Origin: Anthoceros angustus
Lineage: Eukaryota > Streptophyta > Anthocerotopsida > Anthocerotales > Anthocerotaceae
Length of the DNA: 64,000 bases
Assembly (NCBI GenBank): GCA_010909165.1
Contig: VJWM01000197.1
Location: 101,001-165,000 of the forward strand
Direction of reading: 5' to 3'
Shown: positions 35,197 through 45,251 of the stretch, piece after piece
Numbering within the stretch: position 1 is the stretch's first letter
How the letters are laid out: each line of letters opens with the position of its first letter
Program-made: the position numbers and the translations under genes
Notes under the pieces: model-generated
The model's database searches: none
What the model saw: only the letters and a program-made list of their open reading frames with translations
What the model was told of the DNA's origin: nothing

Positions 35197-38100
35197 TCAA
35201 TGCCGATCACCACAGGAACAAGTGCCGTCCGAGAAACGGTGTACTCGGTGTGCGTCTCTAACAACGATCTCTCGCTTCTCAAGATGTGACATAATCTTGG
35301 TGCTGCTGTGACAGTCATTACACATGCGAAGATTCTTCGTGACTATCAAGGTTGTGCCATCAGGAGTGTTCAGGAGACCATATGCCAGCGCCAATTTCTC
35401 GGCATGTCCACACAAGGCATCTTCCTTCGCCTGCTCAGATACAGCCTTCAGTACCAAGCCCGTTTGCGGGACATGGCCACCTTCGTCTTTCAACCTCAGA
35501 TTCACGCTTTTGAGCTTTGAGGATATGTCAGCCCTCTCTTCTCCCACTCTGAACTCGTGCACCTCAGACTTGACTTCGATGCACGCCTTTGCAGGCTTCT
35601 TTCCAGCACTTGCTAATTTTCTCAAGCTTTCTATCCTGTCTACCTCGTCCCACCTCCCTGCCTCTGCGTAGATATTTGCTAGGAGCACATACGAGCTGGC
35701 ATTACTGGGTTCCAGTTGCACGAGACGGTCAAAACATCGCCTTCCACGCTCCATGTCAGCGTGGCTTCTGCACGCACTTAGCAACGACGTCCAGCCCACG
35801 GCATCATTTTCAGAACAGCTGGTTTGCAGCAGATCTTCAGCCTCATCCAAATGACCTGACCGTCCAAGAAGATCGACCATGCAATTATAGTGACACTCCG
35901 TGGGCAGAATCCGATAGTCCTCAACCATCATCCTGAAAAACTCCTGGCCCCTGTGCACCAAACCCGCATGACTACATGCGACCAGAAGGCAAATAAAGGT
36001 AGCACCATCCGGTTTGACACCTTGCAGACGCATTTCCGTGAAGAACTGCACGGCCATTTCACTGTCGCCATGCTCAGCGTAGCCATTAAGCAGGGAGTTC
36101 CATGTCACTACATCTCTAGTGGCTAATCTGTCAAACACTTCCCGAGCCTCTGCCAAACTTCCACATTTTGCGTACATGTCTACCAGGCTGCTGCCAACAG
36201 ATGCATCAGCTTCCAGGCCACTGGCACGAATCTGTGCATAAAGCTGCTTCCCCTGCTGCAAGGCTCCCATGGAGGCACATGTTTGAAGGAGACACACATA
36301 CGTAACACGATCAGCTGGAGTCATGGCCTCCCGTTGCATACTGGCATAGAGAGCCAGGGCTTGTCGACCAAGCCCTAGCTGAGTGTATCCTGCAATCATG
36401 GTAGTCCATGTTACCACATCTTTTGCAGTTAGACTGTCAAACACACTCTGAGCATCCTCTACACTTCCACACTTTAAGTACATATCCATCAGGCAGTTGC
36501 CAATAACTACGTCAGCTTGGAGCCCTCTTTGCTGGATTTGAGCATGAACTTGCTTCCCTTGCTCCAGAGCTCCTATGCTGGCACATGCTTGAAGGAGACA
36601 CACAAACGTGACATGACTGTCTAGCATCACGCCCTCCTGTTGCAAACTGGCAGCCAGAGCCAAGGCTTCTGACCCCAGGCCCTGCTGCGTATATCCAGCA
36701 ATCATGGCAGTGCATGCAACCGCATTCCTCATGGGCAGCAAGTCAAACACTCTGCGAGCAGCTTCCAGGCTTCCACATTTTGCATACATGTCCACCAGGC
36801 TGCTGCCAACTGCAAGATCGGCTTCTAGGCATCTTTCACGGATCTGTTGATGAAGCTGCTTTCCCTGAGACAGCGCTTTGATGCTGGCACATGCTTGAAG
36901 GAGACAGACAAATGTGACATGATCAGCTGGAGTGATGGCCTCCTTTAGCATGTTCTCGTACAGAGCCAGAGCTTCATGTCCCTTCCCCCGGTGGGAATAT
37001 CCTGCAATCATAACAGTCCATGACACCACATCTTTTGCTTGCAATGCGTCAAACACTCTGCGAGCATCCTCCAAGCTCCCGCATTTTGCATACATGTCCA
37101 CCAGGCAATTGCCCACTAGCACATCAGTTTCCAGCCCCCTTTCTTTTATCTGTTCATGAAGCTCCTTCCCATAATGAAGAGCTCCAACACTAGCACATGC
37201 CTTCAGGAGGCATGCAAACGTGACATCATCAGCTATAGACATGCCATCTTGTGGCATGCTTGCATACAGAGCCAGGGCTTCTTCACCAAGTCCATGCTGT
37301 GTATATCCTGCCATCATCGCATTCCAGGTTACCACATTTCTACTGGGCAAGCTGTCAAACACAGTGCGAGCATCTTCCAAGCTCTTGCATTTCGCATACA
37401 TGTCCAGCAGGCTGCTGCCTACAGACACATCAGCTTCTAGGCCCCTTTCACAGATGAGTGCATGGAGCTGCTTACCCTGACGCAACGCTGCAACACTAGC
37501 ACATGCTTTCAGCAGGCACACAAATGTAACGTGATCGGCCGGAGTCAATCCCTCTTGCTGCATAACTTCATAAAGATCCAGGGCCTGCTGACCGAGCCCA
37601 TTCTGAGCATATCCAGCTATCATGGCATTCCACGTCACCACAGATCTGGTCGGCAATGCGTCAAACACTTTTCGAGCATCCTCCAAACTTCTGCACTTGG
37701 CATACATGGTCACCAGGCTGCTATCAACGAAGACATCAGCTGCAACAGCACTCTCCAGAATATCACTATGAACCTCCTTCCCCGAGACCAAATCCCCTGC
37801 AGCAGCACAGGCCTTAAGAACTGCAACAAACACATGGTTGTCTGCCGTCACACCAGACTCCCGCATCTGTCGATACAGTTTAATAGCCTCCCTGGACTTC
37901 CCCTGTCGAGCATGCGCCAAAATAATCGTACCCCAAACGTAAACATCTGGGGCATTCACATCACCGAACACCTGCAACGCTTTCTCCAACTTCCCATGAC
38001 CAGCATACATACCAATGATGTGATTGGCCAAAAACACATCCCCCTCGTACCCAGCTCTCCGAGCAAGAGCATGAACACGCCTCCCAAGCCCCAAATCCTT

Positions 38101-38697
38101 CTGTGCCACACACTTCTTCAGCACACGATAAACAAGACCCCTCCCAACACTACGCCCTTCCTTCACCATAAACTCCAACCCTTCAACAGCCTCCCTCAGC
38201 TCCCGATCCTCACAACCATACCCGAAACCCCCTTCCACCAAAATTCGAGATTCCCCATTTCCTGCACTCGCAGACTCCTTCTCTGCATCCCACCTGGCCA
38301 GCTCCGAATCCACCCAGCCAGGCTTCCCATAGCCATTCAACCACAGAGCCTGGTCGTACGTCTTGTGCCTGAAGTCGGGATGGCGAGAACTCCTCTTCTC
38401 CAGCCTGTTGTCCCACCACTTTGCAGGATCCTGAAAGAAGAGCTGCCACAGAACATCCTGACTCTCCTTCTGCGCAACGCCATTGCTTGAGCGCGTCCTT
38501 CCAGCACAAGCTGGAGGTGGGTCGCATCCACCAATCTTGTGGGCCGAAGGCCTCCTCCCAAAGCCAAGCTGGTCATCTGCCTCCCTGTTGTAAGGGCAAT
38601 GTGCCTCCTTGAAATGCAATTCTTCGAAGGCACGTCCGCCATCGAGCCACCAAGCTTGCTTCCCTGAAACCACATTGCGTACGCAGGAAAGCTGCAT
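35197..38697 (-). CDS. PLS-class PPR protein, DYW type, with N-terminal PDF motif
   Basis: A single 1166-codon frame without introns. Family members bind organellar RNA, and their DYW domain is the cytidine deaminase of C-to-U editing. Residues 81-137 match the PDF motif of plant OSB organellar single-strand-DNA-binding proteins: LWQLFFQDPAKWWDNRLEKR, then HPDFRHK and ALWL. Residues about 165-960 are PPR repeats in P-L-S order. About six near-identical ~101-residue units (LLKACASVGALHYGKELH and variants) show recent repeat expansion. E-type motifs follow, then a DYW-like domain with HAE at 1098-1100 and CNDC-H at 1126-1130, i.e. the zinc and catalytic residues are kept. Two departures stand out. 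The usual PG box is altered (KKPAKACIEV), and the protein ends CSCGDRH instead of CSCGDYW. No transit-peptide prediction was possible. The intact frame contrasts with the decayed elements on both sides. Confidence 0.92.
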   Translation of the reverse strand: MQLSCVRNVVSGKQAWWLDGGRAFEELHFKEAHCPYNREADDQLGFGRRPSAHKIGGCDPPPACAGRTRSSNGVAQKESQDVLWQLFFQDPAKWWDNRLEKRSSRHPDFRHKTYDQALWLNGYGKPGWVDSELARWDAEKESASAGNGESRILVEGGFGYGCEDRELREAVEGLEFMVKEGRSVGRGLVYRVLKKCVAQKDLGLGRRVHALARRAGYEGDVFLANHIIGMYAGHGKLEKALQVFGDVNAPDVYVWGTIILAHARQGKSREAIKLYRQMRESGVTADNHVFVAVLKACAAAGDLVSGKEVHSDILESAVAADVFVDSSLVTMYAKCRSLEDARKVFDALPTRSVVTWNAMIAGYAQNGLGQQALDLYEVMQQEGLTPADHVTFVCLLKACASVAALRQGKQLHALICERGLEADVSVGSSLLDMYAKCKSLEDARTVFDSLPSRNVVTWNAMMAGYTQHGLGEEALALYASMPQDGMSIADDVTFACLLKACASVGALHYGKELHEQIKERGLETDVLVGNCLVDMYAKCGSLEDARRVFDALQAKDVVSWTVMIAGYSHRGKGHEALALYENMLKEAITPADHVTFVCLLQACASIKALSQGKQLHQQIRERCLEADLAVGSSLVDMYAKCGSLEAARRVFDLLPMRNAVACTAMIAGYTQQGLGSEALALAASLQQEGVMLDSHVTFVCLLQACASIGALEQGKQVHAQIQQRGLQADVVIGNCLMDMYLKCGSVEDAQSVFDSLTAKDVVTWTTMIAGYTQLGLGRQALALYASMQREAMTPADRVTYVCLLQTCASMGALQQGKQLYAQIRASGLEADASVGSSLVDMYAKCGSLAEAREVFDRLATRDVVTWNSLLNGYAEHGDSEMAVQFFTEMRLQGVKPDGATFICLLVACSHAGLVHRGQEFFRMMVEDYRILPTECHYNCMVDLLGRSGHLDEAEDLLQTSCSENDAVGWTSLLSACRSHADMERGRRCFDRLVQLEPSNASSYVLLANIYAEAGRWDEVDRIESLRKLASAGKKPAKACIEVKSEVHEFRVGEERADISSKLKSVNLRLKDEGGHVPQTGLVLKAVSEQAKEDALCGHAEKLALAYGLLNTPDGTTLIVTKNLRMCNDCHSSTKIMSHLEKREIVVRDAHRVHRFSDGTCSCGDRH

Positions 38698-39587
38698 CCG
38701 CAGGATTTGCTGTCTCCCCTTGCTCGGTTGGTCGATCTCTCAGATTCCTACACCCGAATAACCTTACTCAAAATTCCCCAGTTCTCAGCGAGGAATTTTC
38801 AACAAAGATAAAATAGAATCATTTAAACAAATATTAATTAAAAAATTGATGATTAAAATTCTAAAATAGATCAAGACAACTACATAGATACATATTAAAT
38901 CGGAGATGAGGTGAACCCATCTACTAAAAAGACATACAAGGGAACCTATTATGGAATACCGATCTGGTCACACGGGAGTGTGTGTGTGACATCCTTTTTT
39001 TTTCGGTGTACGCTACGAGAATATGCCATGGAATCTTTTAGATACTCACGTATAATACATGCCACATCAGCTTCACGAGGTTTCTACGCGGGGAAAAAAC
39101 ATTCTATCACACGTTCATCGGCTTGGTGTTCCGATGGTGTCATACAGATCTTTTCTTGTTAGTGGTTTTTAGGGTTTCCATCGGATCAGCACACATACAT
39201 GGGAAAGAGGCGGGCAACACATACATACAGGAACTTTTGTTTGCAAGTATGGCCCGCGTTTGCCGAGAAGCTGAATGCAAATCCTCCGCTTAGACAGGTT
39301 GCTTTCACTGTATGTGCAGGAAGGACAGGATGTGGGAGCATTCACTACGTTTCGGTGTGGTTCAATACTAACATGCTTCTGTTATGCTTGCAGTTGATGG
39401 CGGGGGAATGACGGAAGATGATAGTAATTTGAATCAGCATCCACTCACCTGGGCATCAACACCCTGTTCCTCATCGCATCATGCCTCGAGTGAGTGACCC
39501 TGCGTGTTTTAGGAGACGGGACATGTGAGGACGAACCCTAACGCTTTTTGTGCACTGAGCATATTAGGTGATGGTGCGGCGTGTAGC
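38698..39587. other. no gene recognised; PPR upstream region
   Basis: AT-rich between 38780 and 38900, with no clear TATA box. A 70-codon frame at 39199-39411 has no recognisable domain. Confidence 0.5.
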
Positions 39588-40045
39588 GTGTTGCACCTTT
39601 GTTTCACGTTTTTTGATTAGTCAGGCAGCCAGGACTGATTGAATGCAAGTGCCTTGCTTTGCAGGCACCTTCAGAAGGATTTCGCAAATAGGATGCTCAT
39701 ACAACCTCGGCAAATGAAGGAAATTCGACGCTCACACACACAACATCTTCAAGTGACACCGGTATTCATGCAGCTCCGTGTTGTTTCCTTACCGTGTTGC
39801 ACCTTTGTTTCTCGATTTTTGTACAATGTGGCAGCCAGGACTCACATTGTGCAAGGGTCTTGCTTTTCAGGCAACTTCAGAAGGATTTCGCCGACGTCAT
39901 GGTCATACAGGCTCGGCAACTGAAGGAACCCAGTCTTGTGATGCACCATTCACTGCCTCAGACGGGAAAGGTGGCACCTGTGAATCTCAAGTGCAACGTC
40001 TGTTGGCGTCTGCGAAATTTTGCAAGTCACAATGATGTGCCTTGA
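39588..40045 (+). repeat. diverged tandem duplication (period ~206) with exon-like content
   Basis: The block GTGTTGCACCTTTGTTT...CAGAAGGATTTCGC occurs at 39588 and 39794. In both copies a T-rich stretch ending in CAG precedes an open segment of similar sequence: HLQKDFANRMLIQPRQMKE and QLQKDFADVMVIQARQLKE. This could be a duplicated exon of an unknown gene. The second copy continues into a CNVC-containing stretch. Confidence 0.45.
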
Positions 40046-40049
40046 TAGT

Positions 40050-41187
40050 GATTACAGTGTAGTTGTGTCATTATGATTTAAAATCCCTAGAACTAGCCGT
40101 GGAACACAATCTTGAAGCAACAAAACAAACCGAAAAGCCAACACTTGTGCGCAGTAACTCATGCTTGCACAATTGCAGCCACAAAAACCACATGTTCAAG
40201 TTTGCACTCCCACCTCATGGTGGGAGGTCTCAAAACACCTACCTACAAAAAAGCCTACAACCTGCTCCGCTCAATCTGGAAAGAGTCGTAGAGCAGGGCC
40301 TCCATCCTCTTGTGCCCCGGTCAGTGGCCCCTCGCTTAGCTCGGTGGGCGCCTCGTGACTGAGGAGGAGCCCTGTGAGGAAGGCAAGGCAGGCCATGGCA
40401 TACCATGGCGCCGCTGCGCTGTGGAATTGGGGTGGAGGTGGAGCAAGCAGCATCCCATGAAATGGAAAGGCGGTGGGGAAAGGGAGAGGTGGGCGGGGCT
40501 AGCAGGAGGGGAGGGGTCTCGGGTGCGCTCCTTGAGACATGGATGCACATGCACTGCTGCGTTCATGATATCCATGAACGCCCGCACTCGGGCTTCCACA
40601 CACTGCATGTTAGGGGCACTTGGGGCATCCTCTCCATCATGCCTCCACCTCGATGCAGCGCAACCTAAGGTCGCGCACCTTGTCCACGACCTCCGTGGCC
40701 GGCGCCACTCATGGGCGCATCGATAGCAATCAATGATGATCGAGTGGTCGCCATAATGCCCGAAACTCACAGGCGCGGCTCTGGCCGCCTTGGGATGTGC
40801 CCCGTTCTTCTTGGTGCTCACTCCCGAGACAGGAGTTCGCACCTCGGCGTCGCCCCCTCCATCTTCCCCACAGCAACTTGCGCCCGGGGCTTGGGTTTGC
40901 GCCCGCCGTAGTTCACCCTCTTCTTCTTCCGCCCACAAACCCAGTGACCTCAGGCTCCACAATGAGCTCGGCCAACTCGCTCGAGTGGCCGCCTCCCTCA
41001 GCGCGATTCGCCTCCCAAACGACGCTCAATCTTGGTGGCGCTCACATGTGCAGTGCGGGGAAGTGCCATCCGAATCATAGATGATTCGGTGATGGCTGCT
41101 CAAATCACGCCTTCAAGACCGCAACCCCAACCCATCATGCGGCTATTAGCATTGTTGTCAATCCCATACGCGCAAAGCGCGCCTTTT
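40050..41187. other. GC-rich region with open frames on both strands, no gene assigned
   Basis: Long open frames exist on both strands (for example 40336-40962 minus, 208 codons) because stops are rare in this GC-rich DNA. None shows a recognisable domain. A helix-like DKVRDLRLRCIEVEA on the minus strand near 40690-40640 could be a transposon remnant. Confidence 0.4.
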
Positions 41188-41268
41188 GCCGGCGCGTGCG
41201 CCGGCGCACCCGGACGGGTGCACGCTTTTGCGTGCACGCGCGGACCGGTGCAGCGCGCTTGTGCGCTG
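41188..41268. repeat. cluster of four perfect short hairpins
   Basis: 41188-41205 is GCCGGCGC-GT-GCGCCGGC. 41206-41221 is GCACCCG-GA-CGGGTGC. 41218-41237 is GTGCACGC-TTTT-GCGTGCAC. 41251-41268 is CAGCGC-GCTTGT-GCGCTG. All stems are perfect, and the second and third overlap. The DNA is almost pure GC. It lies about 240 bases upstream of the ParB/methyltransferase remnant. Confidence 0.85.
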
Positions 41269-42210
41269 TGGGTCTGGAACAACGGCGCGCACGGTGCGCT
41301 TACCTCGACTGCTGGAGCCCGATGCGCGCCTGAAGTCTGGCGCGACCGGCACATGAGGTGCCCCAGCACGTACTTATGCACGCCTTGGTGTCATCTAAAG
41401 CCCAACTGTAGATGTCTCTGGTTAATGTATCTGGTTGATGTATCTGGTTAATGGAGTCGTGGTTGTCTTTTTATTGCAGACATTCGGGACTATGCTGGCG
41501 TTTCTCCAAAAGGAAATAGTTTTAGGGTTGATGATGACGAAGATGGCCGAACAAGCATGTGAAAGCGATCCTCTCCGGGAGAGCGATGGAGAGGCAAGGA
41601 AAAGGCAGTTCGCAACCACGACCAAAGCACCATCATCAGCAGCTCTGAATAGGGGCAATTTTGATGAGGATTCAATGGAACAAGAAACAGAGAGGTACTT
41701 GCAGCCAGCAGGTATAGATATCCTGGATGACGCTGATAGTGGAGAATATGAAGAGCATGAAACCGCAAATGAAGATGTTGAGGACGACGATGTGCATCAG
41801 ACAACCGACAGAGTTGAAGCCGATGACAACAACAGAGAGGATATACATAGCGAGGGGGCTCAAAACGTTGTCTAATGTCCCAAAGAATCGCCATGCATTG
41901 GAGGATGCCCAGCAGCTTCTACAAAGTCTGGACAGTAGGGTCAAAGAATCTGTGAAGGAGCGAGCCCGTGTACAACCAACCTCAAAGGAGGTAGACGCGG
42001 ATGTTCCAGTTTCACCTGCAAGGACTAAAGGTAAACCGAAAGCAGGGAAAAGAGGAAAGAGGAATGACATTGACGAGACACCAGCGACGGGACGCGTCAT
42101 CACCAAAGCTGTGCTAACGGACAACGACAGAGTAGAGCGAGCAGCATAAGGACCCGTTACATCAAATTCGAGAGTCAGCGCACAAAAAGAGGTGCATTCC
42201 GCATACAGAT

Positions 42211-42830
42211 ATGGTTGCCATCACCAAGTTGAGAAGCGCAGACTACATTACTCGTGACGCTCAGATCCGAAGAGTGGATGAATCGTGGGGAAAACATCTT
42301 CTCCGGGAAATTAAAAAGGGACCTGTGCAAGAGGGAGTACTTCCTCTGCTATGTATGATCGATCCAAGGGAGTGCGCAAGCGTGGAGGTCTTTGACAAAG
42401 ACAAGTTGAAAAGGCAGCAGTACACCATGGGAGTATTGGGTGGGAACCACAGCTTCTATGCGTTCCAACGCTGTCACGCGAAGACCGGAGAACTCACACT
42501 TCCAAAGATATGGAAGCTCATATATATCGAGCTTAACCTGTGCAGATGCGTGTCCGCCAGATCACAATGTCAAGGCAGATTTCCGGAAGAGAATGTCTTT
42601 CATTGAGCAAGTCCGCTATATTCACGATGAAATGAAAATTGCGGCTGAGGAGGGTATTAGCATTACAATGGATTGGAAGTACAATCTATATCGGATGCTA
42701 GGCGTCATCGGCGCGCGGATCGGGAAGAAATGCGACTTGTCGACGAGCTGCCGTTATGCATTGCTAGTGTCCCGCCTCATGTGTGGACACGGTGGACGAG
42801 GTTTTCGATCTTTGGGAGAGGGGTGAGCTT
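42211..42830 (+). pseudogene. ParB/sulfiredoxin-like domain
   Basis: The key stretch is an LLCMIDPRECASV strand-loop, then YTMGVLGGNHSFYAFQRC at about 42421-42475. GGNHS followed by a helix is the core of the ParB-like fold, whose members bind or cut DNA or hydrolyse CTP. After a frame change near 42540 comes DHNVKADFRKRMSFIEQVRY, as in related domains where an HN pair follows. The domain assignment rests on these motifs only. Confidence 0.5.
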
Positions 42831-43318
42831 CCGAGCAAGGTAACCGAAGAAAGGCAGCAAGAGGGGAAATCAAAACGGGGTCTTGACATGAGCCGCGGGA
42901 TCCAAATTTGATTATAAAGCCAATGCATGCGACCAATTGGAGAGTTTTCCAGGGCATGCCTCCAGGGGAAGCAGGTGAAAGGATTATGTTGTCTGCGCTG
43001 GAGAAAGTGATTCAAGGCGAGTTGACCGTGAGCGGCATGAAAACGTGGATAACGAAGGCCAAGAAGTTGAATGTCATCCAGACAGCATTTTGCTCTGGAC
43101 TGAGGTGCAATTCATTTGCAGAAGTTGAGCGAGAATACCGAGGCACTCACACCGTAAGATATAGCGAAATTTCAACCGGTGTTTGATCACATTGTAAGTA
43201 CACATGTATTGTCCGCCGAGTTAGCAAGTCGCAAAACTAGTTTGCGCTCGTCTTCATGTTGCACCTATGAGCGTCTCCATCCTGTGCGGAACCTGAAAAA
43301 GAAGAGTACAAAGAGAAG

Positions 43319-44150
43319 ATGATACCCGATAGCTTCAAAGAGCACATCAATGCGGCAAGAAATTGGAAGAGGGTGGAAGATTTGCGAGAGTGGCGAGAGG
43401 AAGACAACGACGCAAAACTAGACATTTTCCATGTTCAAAAGCAAGCAAAGGTCCGTTACGGTAATAGCGGTGATATTCGTGAAATGGCTGCCTACTTGGG
43501 GAAAAGAGAATACAAGTTGGTCGTCGATTTACCAAGGGGCAATTTATCGGAGACATGGGATAAGGAGATGACATGTGAGGATTTGGAGAAGATAATGGAT
43601 GGATTCATGACAATCACCGAATGCAAGACTTTCCGTGATATTCATGCATGGACGGACGGATCAGGGATGTCCAAATGCACCGCGAAAATGGTGTGAAAAG
43701 GGGGTTTATACAATGGTGCAGGAGAAAGACAACTTGGTTTGGACGAGGGACTTTACGAGAATCATGAGTACATGACGTGGGGTATGGTGTTCACCCAACG
43801 TTGAAGATATGAGGAAGTGCGTGCATTGTCCAATAGTGCGGTAGATTGGAGCAATGCTGCGTTTATTCGACATAGCGCGATCGTGAAGAAACTTTTGAAT
43901 GTGTCCAACGATGGCCATGTTGTTTCTCCTTACCAAAAGCCAATAGGGTTGATGGTCCTGCTATACGACCTATTCACAGAAAGAGGGGAATGGGTTATAG
44001 ATGGATGCTCGGAAAGCGGGAGTGGAATACTTGCGGCATTCTTGGAAGGCGGGCGTATTCTGTTGACCAAGAACAGAGGAGCACAATATTCATCGAACAG
44101 CGTATTACAGGCCATGAAGTGTTTCCTACAGACGAGGAAGAGTTGACCAC
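43319..44150 (+). pseudogene. beta-class N6-adenine/N4-cytosine DNA methyltransferase domain
   Basis: Two motif blocks are visible. VVDLPRGNLSETWDKEM (about 43520-43565) sits where motif IV (DPPY) is expected, but reads DLPR. VSPYQKPIGLMVLLYDLFT (about 43920-43980) is followed by GEWVIDGCSESGSGILAAF (about 43987-44043), which matches the QKP and motif I (FxGxG-type) region of the N6/N4-Mtase family. The order IV before I is that of the beta group. A Glu replaces the first motif-I glycine. A frame break lies between the two blocks (about 43700-43810). These enzymes transfer methyl from S-adenosylmethionine to adenine N6 or cytosine N4. The altered motif IV argues against activity. Confidence 0.6.
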
Positions 44151-44544
44151 CAAACCACACAAACGTGGACATCCGGTTTTGCCAAAGAGATGGCAGGGAG
44201 ATCAGTTAAGCCCAGGGCCGCAACGCTACACTTGGTTCAAGGAACATGCGCACCCATCGACCTTCAAGACTTGAGTCAATCACAGGGGCCCCAGAAGAAG
44301 AAGGAGAAAGATGGCAAAAAAGGTCCGGAAAACCCTAAGAACCCAGACGGGAAAGAAGTGCGAAGACCAGAAGAAAGCGACCCTACTTGGGACAACCAAC
44401 ATCTGGAGACGTTTGGCTTTGGCGAATCCCAAGGTGGAGAAACGCCATATCTTCCTCTTGCTATTTACGATCCGCAACGGCTGCAGGAGAACGATGACAT
44501 CGTCGTCCCGAGGACGGAAAGACAACATTCGCCAAACTAGCTAG

Positions 44545-45250
44545 AAACATACACCGTTGTCATACATGTTGGAATTTAAATGTGAGTGCGCGCACAAGTT
44601 TGTGCACAAATAGCGTGGCGGTCGAAGGAAAAGGCGATCGTGAATGTCTCGGATGGTTTTCCTCGTAATTCGATGCACAATGTGACATATCGTGTATCGC
44701 AACAATAATTGAAATGTTTGGGGTGACATGTCGGAGAAATACCAAAAGGTCGATTCCAAAGGCGGATTGTGCGAAGGGGTCCGGAACGTCCGTGTACCAA
44801 AAGGGGGTTTCGGAGAAACCCTTCGCAATGCATTTATTCCTTGTGCACGCTAGATGGTGCCGACCTTGGGAGGATGACCAACGCGTGATTTTGTGCTGGG
44901 GAGGGGCGGGGAGGAAGCGGGTGGGGGTTGGGGTTTCGTAGTGGCCGCAGCGGGGTGATTTTCCGCCACGGTGGGGTGACGGGGTGGCGGAGCGGGTGGG
45001 GTCGGGGCTGCAGTGGCGCAGAATGGGGTGAGGCAAAGTTTTGCGGTTGTGGGAAAGGCAAGTTGGGTGCAGCGGTAGAGGGACGGCAACCGACAGGCGC
45101 TGGTGCGAGAGCTAGGATGAGGCCTGAATGGCCAGACGGCCCAACTGGCCGCCGAACCCGGCCACGAATCGGCAGCTTGAGTTGGAAGAAAAACGACGCG
45201 CGGCGACTCTTGAGCACGCAACCATGCGGTTGACGCGCTACCACCGAAAA
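44545..45250. other. no gene recognised; GC-rich spacer
   Basis: Very GC-rich from 44880 to 45200, with overlapping open frames on both strands and no domain signature. Confidence 0.5.
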
Positions 45251-45251
45251 G

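Larger units (their letters stand above)
41511..44540 (+). pseudogene. ParB-like plus DNA amino-methyltransferase gene, decayed
   Basis: Several open segments in changing frames together read as one long protein. The order is: an acidic N-terminus (41511-41875, rich in Asp/Glu), a basic linker (to 42149, KGKPKAGKRGKRND), a ParB-like domain (42211-42830), a helical middle part (42900-43190), a methyltransferase domain (43319-44150), and a basic/acidic tail (to 44540). At least five frame changes are needed. The combination resembles phage or bacterial ParB-methylase proteins and repetitive eukaryotic ORFs of unknown role. The neighbouring repeats suggest it is part of a mobile element. It is not functional as read. 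Confidence 0.5.

Noticed and set aside
40336-40962. 208-codon minus-strand open frame
   Set aside because: Overlapping long frames exist on both strands in this GC-rich stretch, and no domain pattern is visible.
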